This document shows positions 55,878-64,000 of a DNA stretch of 64,000 nt, piece by piece. Under the pieces are notes generated by a model that was not told the DNA's origin, searched no databases, and was given only the letters and a program-made list of their open reading frames with translations. The DNA lies in contig OZ022238.1 in NCBI GenBank assembly GCA_963978895.1, positions 35,476,270 to 35,540,269 on the forward strand, given 5' to 3'. Each line of letters begins with the position of its first letter. Within the stretch, counting starts at the first letter, position 1. Source of the stretch: Erpobdella octoculata (lineage: Eukaryota; Annelida; Clitellata; Hirudinida; Erpobdellidae). The translations under genes were made by a program, and so were the position numbers.

Positions 55878-56102
55878 TCATAAAAAAAAATTGCCATAGT
55901 TACTGTTACCCCATTTTCTCCACTGACACAACGTGGGACTTGGCTGATCAGTGTCGAGAAATTCACACGGAACATGTATCTTAAATTCCAGAGTTTTCAT
56001 CAAATAACTTCCAAATGTATTTATCATCTTCATTTCATCCTCTGAATATTCATAATCAGACAAAGATGGTAACAATCTTGCTAGTTCATCAAGATCCAAT
56101 GT
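55878..56102 (-). CDS. Unidentified gene, terminal exon
   Basis: An acceptor (TATACTCTGCAG) precedes 56102. The frame reads TLDLDELARLLPSLSDYEYS, EDEMKMINTFGSYLMKTLEF, then CQWRKWGNSNYGNFFL and a stop at 55878. Amphipathic, conserved-looking composition, clean splice site and matching phase with the upstream exon 63248-63065 support a real gene. I do not recognise the family. The intron between them (about 7 kb) contains the foldback and hAT elements. Confidence 0.65.
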   Translation of the reverse strand, partial: TLDLDELARLLPSLSDYEYSEDEMKMINTFGSYLMKTLEFKIHVPCEFLDTDQPSPTLCQWRKWGNSNYGNFFL

Positions 56103-57270
56103 CTGCAGAGTATAAGTTGCATAACTAAATACTCTATATTAGTAAAACTGACATAACTGACTATCAGGGTGAAATAGATGGTCAATTAGCAATTTTTACC
56201 AATTTCCAATTCCATAATTCAGGGATGGACTAATTGTCATTTCAATATGATTCAAATAAAAGAAATTAGAATGAATATAAAAAACTTTTTATTTATAGTC
56301 ACATTTCAAAAATCTTGAATATTAATTTATTGTAGCAGAAATCTTGAATATTAATATTTTGTGTAAGATATCTTGATATCTTTGGCTATATCAGTAAAGC
56401 CAAACAAAAGAAATCAAAATTAAACTTTTTATTTAATCTTTTTTTTCGTTTTCTTTCTCTTTTTTTTCTCTCACTTTCTTTCTTTATTTAAACGAGACTC
56501 TTCCATGTGTTAACTTCCACGCTGGACCGGTTCAAGCCAAATTCGAACAAATCTACTTCGTCAATGATTTTGGGCAGCTTAGCTATAAAGATAACTTTTA
56601 GCAGCTGTGCTTATTTTAAAAAATCCTCCATATTTCTAAACCGTACCTATAGCTGGTTGATAAAATGGCCGAGAATGAAAGGAAAATATTTTTTCTGTAC
56701 AATTCTTCTGAACCACTCGCAATAGCATTTCCATTGCGTCTGTTTTTTCTCTAAACTTTGGAGTTATTAGTTATTGCCGATTTTTGTTCTTTTCTGATGC
56801 ATTGATAAAAACTCAATAGAATGTTTCATCCACAATGCCTCCTTTGCCAACAAAACTTTCTGTACAGCCATCTGAGCTATCAAATGTGTTATGGCATCTC
56901 AGATGTTTTTGTGAAACCCTACAGAGACCTAGTGGGAAATATCGTTTTGGCCAGGCCGTTTTCAACTATTTGCAAAGACTTAAAAACCTGTAAAACTGTG
57001 TCGTGGCCGCGTCAGTGAACTGTTCAATCTTCGTTACACGCTTTTGAGAAGAAAAAATGCAATTACAAAGTCTGTTCGTACATCTGAACATATTCCTGAT
57101 TGTCGGATCATCACAGCTCTTGGAGCCAGTCAAGTTTAGGTGGTAGTTGAAGCAGATTATTGAATAAATTAGTTAATACACAAAACATTCTACATCTAAA
57201 CAACTTTGCTCTACAGCCTCCTTTCATCTACTTCAAAAAAGCACAAACAACAATATCTATTCCTCCTAAC
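56103..57270. other. Intronic DNA, no exon recognised
   Basis: Contains a short plus-strand frame from about 56835 (MPPLPTKLSVQPSELSNVLW, then YRFGQAVFNYLQRLKNL), with a stop after about 50 codons. Its composition looks protein-like, but no family was recognised. It may be a fragment of an element or processed gene. Confidence 0.35.
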
Positions 57271-57460
57271 ATCAAGAATTCTTCATGATACCGAAGTTAG
57301 CAGCGCTGCTGGTTCCCCAACTGGCTTGCAAAAAAATCGTGCATTGGGGTTGTGCAATAGATCGTTAGAAAGGTATTTAGAGAAGAAATATAATTGTGGA
57401 AAAAAAAATTTATTATTCTAAAAAATAAAAAAGTTATAGGCGAAAAACGTCACCGTCCTT

Positions 57461-59420
57461 CATAGGCGTAGGGGAGTTTGATGAGATGGGAGGGCAAAAC
57501 CGGTCTCTGCCCAAAAAATTACAAGTAATTTGCAATCATGACAAGACCATTTCTTTGTGGCATGTATCAATAATTACACCTTTATTATAGCAAGCTTAGA
57601 AAATTTTTATTAATATTGTAAAAAAACTAAGGCAATATAAAATTTTGATTTAAAAAAAAAAGAGTTTCTGTTCTTTCGTTTGCCAAAAGTGTCTATTATT
57701 TGGTTCATTTGCAGTTGAAGGTTCAATGTTCATAATTGCAAGATTATTGAGTCTCTCTTGCCCCATGGTACTACGCAAGTAGGTTTTCATCCTCCGGAGT
57801 CCACTGAAAGATTGTTCTGCAGAACATGAAGTCGCGGGAATTACAGCAAGTATGTTTGCTACCTTCCAGAACACTGGAAGAACCATATTCAGGCCATAAC
57901 GCCACATAGTTTGGACAAGATCTGCAGCAGACTAAATTTCTTGAAATCTTTCTCAAACGTTACAACAGAGCTGGATTCCTCTATGAATTTTAAAATAATT
58001 TTTTTCTCACTTTTAATAAGATCCACGTCAATGCCGTAGTGTTCAGAAACAATTTTATAGCTCTTTTGTTCTGGATATGTTTTGAGAACAACATTTCCTA
58101 GTGCGCAGAGAACATCTTGATCATTTTTTTCAAAACGTGATTTCAGTTCAGTCGTCACCATATCCAAACTCGAGTAATAAGCCGAAACACGGTAATAGTC
58201 TTGCTCAGATTTAAAATGTTGATCACCCACCACTTCTTTCGCCCACCAGTGCCTGTAGTCGCTGAGATGGCTTCTTTGTCCGTGGCTTTTGTGCCTCCTT
58301 AAAAGTAAAATGGCTGTTTGAAATGCATTCTTTAACTTCATTGCTGACAATCTGAGTGCGCTCCCATAACTCATTAAAAGAATTGTCATTTCTGCAGTCA
58401 AGCAAAGTTTTTATAGTAAGTTCGCCTGTTTTCCTTGCTGTGATGACATCCATAGTTTTTGACTGAAGATAGGTGCACAAGCTGCTAGTCATTGATAAGA
58501 TAATTTTAAGTAAACTCAGCCCAAAAACAAAGTTAAAATCACAAACTGCATTAAGCAGAGCAGAGCTGTCTGAATATGTTTTAACATCTCTTTCGTTTAG
58601 TAACAACAGTAGAGTAGAAATGATTATGGGTAGTTGACTATCAACTGCTTTAACTGCCTCCAACGGCATGACCACCTGGTTTTGCTCTGTGATTTTAAGT
58701 TAGTAATCGGGGACGAACCATCATCAAGTATGATATTCACAAAAATGGCGTGGCTTTTTGGACTAGCTTCAATGAAGTTGTAAAGGCTCTGAATGGTACC
58801 GAGCGCATTCCGAAGTAGTTCCACTTGTGTCATTGTGTCTTGTAGTGCAAGATTTGGCAGATGCCCGTAACAATGAACATAAATCGCCATAGGAGAAGTT
58901 TCTTTCATTCGGTTAGCCAGTCCACGATGAATGCCACTCATATTTGCTGCACCATCAAAGCACTCGCAAACAACATCACTTAGCACCAAGTCTATTTCCT
59001 CAAAAACGGATTTTACCAATGTATAAAGTGACTCTCCATCCGTTGAACAAGTTGTATAAAATCCAATAAATGATTCTTTAGTGTTTTCATCATTGACTCG
59101 TTTTGAATATCTGGAGAGGTCCATTGGGCATGGATCTTTCCTTTTATTTCAAAAGCTCTGCAGAGTCACTTTTATTTGATTCAGCAAATGCGTAATTTTT
59201 TCAAGGTTGAGAGGCATCCGCTTGCCCGAAAAATTGAGTCACCTTCATTTGATTCCATCTTGAAATTCAACGAGAATAAGAGTTTAATAATTTATTCGCT
59301 TGTGAAAAGCGGCAAATGCGTTATTTTATCAACGTTGAGAGGCCTCCACTTGCCCAAAAAATTGAGACAAAAAAATTTTGGGGGGCATTTTCCCCCTGCC
59401 CCCCGTCTCCTACGCTTATG
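57461..59420 (-). mobile_element. hAT transposon with exact TSD
   Basis: 1960 bp, ends CATAGGCGTAGGGGAG and (inward) CATAAGCGTAGGAGACG, exact 8-bp duplication ccgtcctt (57453-57460, 59421-59428). G-rich stretches lie inside both ends. It carries a frameshifted transposase on the minus strand and is nested in the foldback element. Confidence 0.88.
57650..59124 (-). pseudogene. ZMYM1-like hAT transposase
   Basis: Four overlapping frames in order. 59124-58624 has DLSRYSKRVNDENTKESFIG and VCECFDGAANMSGIHRGLAN, the start of the RNase-H-like domain with the DGA motif, then YVHCYGHLPNLALQDTM. 58675-58223 has TKTRWSCR-type context, then ELTIKTLLDCRNDNSFNELW. 58401-57889 follows, with LKNAFQTAILLLRRHKSHGQ. 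57907-57650 has ATSCSAEQSFSGLRRMKTYL RSTMGQERLNNLAIMNIE, the hATC dimerisation domain. At least three frameshifts are present; the N-terminal zinc finger is missing. Confidence 0.82.
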
Positions 59421-60275
59421 CCGTCCTTATGTAAATGTATGGAGAGGATTTTTCACTCGCATTTGGGCCCCTGTAGATTTTAATTTTTGACTACATTGGG
59501 TTTGTTACTTAATGCATTAGAAAGAAAAATATATTAGCTAAACATAGATACTAATTTTCTGAAAATACTCCAAGAATTAAAAAAAGTTTCCAAAATATTA
59601 GTTTCTATGTTTAGCTAATATATTTACATAGGGACGGTGACGGTTTTTGCCTATAACTTTTTTATTTTTTAAAATAATAAATTTTTGGTTTTTTTGCCTA
59701 TATCTTTTTTATTTTTTAAAATAATAAATTTATTGTATCACCATTATATTTCATTTCTAAATACCTTTCTAACGATCTATGACACAAAACCAATGCACAC
59801 ATTTTTTTTGCAAGCTACTTGGGGATCCAGCTGCGCTGCTAACTTCTGCCTCGTGAATTCTCCAAACCCAAATATTTCCGAATCTCAACTCAAAGCTTAT
59901 TATTTTAAAATGTTTATAGGAGAGAAATCTCCATAAGTGCCTCAGACTCACATTCTGGCATTATATAAATAAATTATTATTATGATTATTAAGTAATCTG
60001 TCCTTTAACAAACAGTATCAGTATAAACTTTACTATTAAATACAATTTATCCAGCTAATAAAATCCTTTAACCCACAATGAGTGATTTTTCCAAAGTTCA
60101 TACTATTCACTTTCTCAATAATAACCTGGTTAAGCCTTACTAGATATTCAGCAGTGTACAAATGACATTAAGACAGGTTTACACAGACACAAAGGTTGAC
60201 AGGCACCATACCTAACTGCAGTAAGGACTTAAACATGTACATTTCAGTGCAAATTTTGCAAGGTATTTTCTGCCA

Positions 60276-61025
60276 AGGGGTCATCTATATATTACATACG
60301 CACTGAGGGGGAAGGGGGTGTGTGGGTTCCAAGCGAACGATTTGCGTATGCATGCGTAAGAGGAAGGAAGTTATTTGTTCCAACAAATGCGTTTGTATGT
60401 AAAAATTAAAATGATATATCATATATTAAAATACATAATTTCCTATGTTTGGATGTACTGTACAGTAATACATGTTTGAAATTCGCGCTTCCATGATAGG
60501 TGGCGCTATAAATTCCATCAATTTTTTACTATTAATATCATAATTTCTAATAGTTCAATTTGCCATGTACTACAAACAAATTTTTTGCGATTTTAATATT
60601 TTTAAAATCAACAGTTGGTGTTAATTTAATATTTGGTTTAGTAACTATAATTAAATAAGAGTCTGTAGTGTCATATAATTTTATATATGATGTTTATATG
60701 ACTACCCTCTTCTTTTACAATTAAAAAACAATAAATAGGTACTGATCTACCCCTTTCCCAGTCATCAAGCATTTTTAAGAAGAAATTGACTACCTTTTAA
60801 ATAAAAATAGGAAACTTTTCAGCACAGGAGTTTTTGGCTGTGCCAACAGCCTGGAAATTGACAATTCTATGGTGGTTTTATGCATTTTTATACTGCAGGA
60901 GGGGAGGGGGTTAAAGCCGCTGTGCCTATGTACGCATAGGGAGAGGGGGTCTGAAAATGTACGAGGTTCAACAGGCGAGTGTCAAAATCTGTAGTTTATT
61001 GTGTACGTATTATATGGATGACCAC
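60276..61025. mobile_element. TIR MITE of the 40.4-kb family
   Basis: Left end GGGGTCATCTATATATTACA and right end (inward) GGTGGTCATCCATATAATAC are each followed by a G-rich or GTACG-rich stretch. They recall the ends at 40386 and 41506 (GGGG/CATCCAT...). About 750 bp, non-coding; target duplication unclear. Confidence 0.5.
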
Positions 61026-61029
61026 CAAT

Positions 61030-61860
61030 CATTTATGTGATGGTGCATTTGAAAAAAATTTGTATAGCTAAAATATATTACAAAGTAGATTTAGAACATA
61101 ATATAACAAATTTTAATTAATACAAGAATTTTATAATTTTACATTAATTTGAATTCAACATTATTTTATTAGTCTTGCATTACTAAAAATATTTTCTAAG
61201 AGACAAACGATTTATAATAGTTGAATTGCAATTAAAATTTTCAATCTATTTTAAATTGATATTAATTTGAACTTTTTTTCAAAAACTAGCAAAGAAAAAC
61301 CTATTATATTTTGAATATTAAAAGTCTTAAAATTGTTATTAAAACCTAAAATTATATTTAAAAATCAGATACTTTACAAGTGAAATTTTTTAATTTTTTT
61401 AACAGTTAGAATTTATTAAAATTATTTTATTTTGTTTTTGCAGAATGCACAACCAATCTTATCTAATAAGTAATGTGGCTCCTGTCAATGTGTACATGTG
61501 AATGAAGCACTGAAAAATGGAAAACAATCAGCATTCGATGCTCATACACGCTAACATGTCATTGATACGCATGAAAGCATTTACACGTGCATTTTTCTAA
61601 TTTAATGCATGCGCCAGAAATGTTTGGTGCCTGTTAATCTTTGGCCATATAAATGCATCTTTACTGACTATTACATTGCTGTTTATTTTGCATTCTGTTT
61701 TTGCTAGTCTTATCTTAGCTTGCTTCATCAGGTTAATTGGACATGAGGTTAATCGGACTATTTTTAATTTCCCAATTTTGAACCCCTTCCCATTATCCAA
61801 TCATTGTGAAGTTTTCACACATGTTCAATTTCTGTGAATTTTTCCCATGGCTAGATTTAA
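61030..61860. other. AT-rich intronic DNA, no feature recognised
   Basis: Very AT-rich with long poly-A/T stretches. No exon or paired ends. Confidence 0.4.
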
Positions 61861-61861
61861 T

Positions 61862-62080
61862 TTGATAAAATATTTTCACATTATAGTGGAGATAAATAAA
61901 TATTTTCGATTTATAGTGAAAATAAATAAATATATAAATTTAATTAAATATTTTCGATTTATAGTGAAAATAAATAAATAAATAAATTTAATTAAATATT
62001 TTCGATTTATAGTGAAAATAAATAAATAAATAAATTTAATTAAATATTTTCGATTTATAGTGAAAATAAATATATATATA
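61862..62080 (+). repeat. Minisatellite, about 51-bp unit, four copies
   Basis: Repeated block TATTTTCGATTTATAGTGAA then AATAAATAAA...TTTAATTAA, ending in a short (TA)n. Small length differences lie in the AATA runs. Confidence 0.88.
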
Positions 62081-62148
62081 TATATATTAAGACTAGTTCT
62101 TAAAAAGTGTTTTTAATGCTTACTTGTTAATTTTAAACATGGCCTTAT

Positions 62149-63000
62149 TAAGCATGGAAGTTTGTCGTTCGGTTTTATTCGGGTACGGAAGTAATCGGAA
62201 ATATTTTTCTTCCGAATGTTCGGTTTTAATCGGGTTCGGAAATAATTTCATTCCGAACTTTCAAAAACCGTTTCCGAAAGATCGAGGATATTCGGAAATT
62301 ATACGGAACAGCTGAAAATTACTAAATTACTCTCTTAATGTTTTAAGCATTTTGACGAGACTTTTACAAATTGATTTGTTTTTTAATTATCTATTCATAT
62401 ATGTAAATTTTATTAAGATACATCAAGTTTGAATTTTCTATGTAAAATGCGTGAAGAGTTAGCAATGGTTATTGAGTAGCCTAGCGAGTACCTACATTGT
62501 AAATAGAGACATAACCACAACCGATTTAATCGAAATAGTTTTTACCATATAACTCCGTTAATAATTGAAGGATTTAGTTGAAAATAGTGCAGATCGTTTT
62601 GTTTTTTAATTTTCTATTCAAAAATGTTAAAAAAATAAAATGCCTCAACTTTGAATTTTCCATATATAATGCAGGCAAAGTTAGCTACGTTGCTAACTTC
62701 AGCAATGTACACAAAACTATACGTATTGATGTGTTTCCATTATCGCAAACAGAAGAAAAAGGAAATATATAATATAATTATAATATTTCATTGATCTAAA
62801 ATGATGGTCAGTGAAAATATTTGTTTAATTTTTTTACGGAATTCCGAAAAAACCCGACATTTACGAAAAATAATTCCGAACGTTCGGTTTTTTTCGGAGT
62901 CGGAAATAATTTTATTCCGAACTTCCGACAACCGATAAAAACCGGAAAAAACGACTTTTCGGTTACGTTCGTAATGGAACGGAAGAAACTTCCATGCTAA
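62149..63000. mobile_element. TIR element with CGGAA-rich ends
   Basis: Left end TTAAGCATGGAAGTTTGTCG and right end (inward) CTTAGCATGGAAGTTTCTTC. Both ends contain repeated TCGGAAATAATTT(C/T)ATTCCGAAC palindromic units (62234-62262 and 62898-62925). About 850 bp, non-coding. Target duplication not identified; superfamily unknown. Confidence 0.55.
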
Positions 63001-63064
63001 GGTCTTGTACATCTATGAAAATAAAACAAAAACTATGTGTATAAATAATAATCACAACCATCAC

Positions 63065-63248
63065 CTGGTAGGAGCTGTCACTTGGTGTGGAAACCTGAAT
63101 TTCCCGAACAGAATAATCTCCATCTTTAGGCTGACCGAATCCAGATTCATTTGAAAACTTATCCATTGAGTGAGGTCCATTTATCTTTGGTTCATTACAG
63201 GAATCTTGATTATTAGACTCATGTTCAACGGAACACCAATTTTCAGTA
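63065..63248 (-). CDS. Unidentified gene, penultimate exon
   Basis: Bounded by acceptor ATTTCAG|T at 63249/63248 and donor CAG|GTGATGG at 63065/63064. It encodes 61 codons: ENWCSVEHESNNQDSCNEPK, GPHSMDKFSNESGFGQPKDG, REIQVSTPSDSSYQ. It is polar and probably disordered. It ends on a codon boundary that joins in phase to the exon at 56102. Earlier exons would lie right of the window. Confidence 0.6.
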
Positions 63249-63825
63249 CTGAAATGATGAAAAAAAAACTAAAACAGTGTAGGTTAGAAAGATTAGTTGT
63301 ATATTTCTTACATTCATTTTTATATAAAGTATAATCCCGATATAAGGTACTTCAAGGGTCCCAAGAAATGGATAGATTACATCAAAAAGTCCATTATATC
63401 CAGGGTATGAATAAAATCAACAAGTTATTATGGTAGAGAAAATTACATTTATTGTACAGGTGACATCAAAGAAACAGTAAAAAGTGAAGTATTATGGTAT
63501 AAAATATATGTCACTTTCTTCTGACTAGTGGACTGGCTGGGATGCTTTGAATGAATGTTCAACTATATTTTTAGGAATGGCGTAAATTATTCAATAGACC
63601 TCAAGGCCACCAAACAGATGCGTTTTTAGAGTCTTTCTGAAACGATCGATTCTGACTGCAGAGTTGTCGTCTGGCAGAAATTGGTTCCAGATTCTGGGCC
63701 TGTAATGCGCAAACGATCTATCTCCAGCAACTTTAAGTCAATTTATATGAAGCACACGCGTATAATATGACTAACGTGGGTCTGCATAGTTAGGTTGGAG
63801 TCCAAAAAACACAGAGGTCTCGAAT

Positions 63826-64000
63826 CTTCATCATCATCATCATTTATTTTTGAAACATCCCTATTCCACGCTATGCTAGGGTTGGACGTTTTTCAATATC
63901 AGGCCCCTCCACAAGTCACGATCCAGGGCAGACTGCCGCTTCAGGCCGAACTCATCCATGTCTTTCTTCACACATTCCCACCAAGTCTTCCTACTTCTAC
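63826..64000 (-). mobile_element. LINE 3' end, same family as 22.1 kb, cut by window edge
   Basis: Over its 160 bp it matches 22098-22260 almost base for base (CCCTATTCCACGCTATGCTA, CAAGTCACGATCCAGGGCAG). It ends in the same (ATG)n tail on the minus strand. It continues beyond the window. Confidence 0.85.

Larger units (their letters stand above)
57275..59861. mobile_element. Foldback (long inverted repeat) element, split by a hAT
   Basis: Left arm 57275-57460 (GAAGTTAGCAGCGCTGCTGG ... TTATAGGCGAAAAACGTCAC) is the inverted counterpart of right arm 59625-59861 (GACGGTGACGGTTTTTGCC ... GCGCTGCTAACTTC). The right arm has a tandem duplication of about 45 bp (59645-59735). Removing the hAT at 57461-59420 lets the arms extend through CCGTCCTTATGTAAATGTAT to ATTTACATAGGGACGG. 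The loop has its own palindrome (GCTAAACATAGATACTAA near 59537 with its partner near 59605). No transposase is encoded. Confidence 0.75.

Noticed and set aside
56835..57000. Short protein-like frame (MPPLPTKLSVQPSELSNVLW...)
   Set aside because: Plausible composition, but only about 50 codons, no splice sites and no recognised family; kept as a note only.

Overview
The window is AT-rich invertebrate-type metazoan nuclear DNA. It has short spliced exons with GT/AG borders, long introns, almost no gene-dense sequence, and a very heavy load of interspersed repeats. The phylum cannot be fixed from the sequence alone. No bacterial features (operons, ribosome binding sites, CRISPR) are present.

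Host genes. (1) The left edge carries the 5' coding exon of an unrecognised, low-complexity protein on the minus strand (806-2003). (2) Ten exons of GLT1D1, a GT-B glycosyltransferase, lie on the plus strand at 14342-17882; its first coding exon was not located. (3) Twenty-one exons of CCDC93, the coiled-coil subunit of the endosomal CCC/Commander complex, lie on the minus strand at 37303-18741. All its exon junctions are in phase and give 573 residues; only the short N-terminal exon is missing. GLT1D1 and CCDC93 are convergent, with stop codons about 0.86 kb apart. (4) The last two exons of an unidentified gene lie on the minus strand (63248-63065 and 56102-55878). The transposons described here fall in introns or intergenic DNA, so the located host exons remain open.

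Repeat layout. 0.3-12.4 kb holds a Helitron end, hAT-type MITEs with 8-bp target duplications, LTR-retrotransposon leader fragments, and a CR1/L2-like LINE broken by two hAT elements. 15-16.2 kb holds a hAT MITE and a tRNA-derived SINE inside GLT1D1. 20-34.8 kb is mostly CCDC93 introns; it holds LINE copies, a solo LTR, Helitrons, a TA-flanked TIR element, a piggyBac remnant and a nearly complete RTE-like LINE. 38.1-40 kb and 54.2-55.8 kb hold two copies of one hAT-like element, one of which carries a nested TA-flanked MITE. 43-46.2 kb holds a P-element-like THAP transposon inside a LINE. 46.2-49 kb holds a ZMYM1-like hAT fragment next to a composite MITE. 57.3-59.9 kb holds a foldback element split by a hAT transposon.

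The most notable points are as follows. A 36-bp tandem duplication of a 3' splice site in GLT1D1 leaves four candidate acceptors, only the last of which keeps the reading frame open. Several nested insertions can be removed conceptually at their target duplications, restoring the interrupted frame or palindrome. A MITE family appears to be a hAT shell carrying a Helitron 3' end. The Helitron copies share a purine-rich minisatellite near the 3' end.
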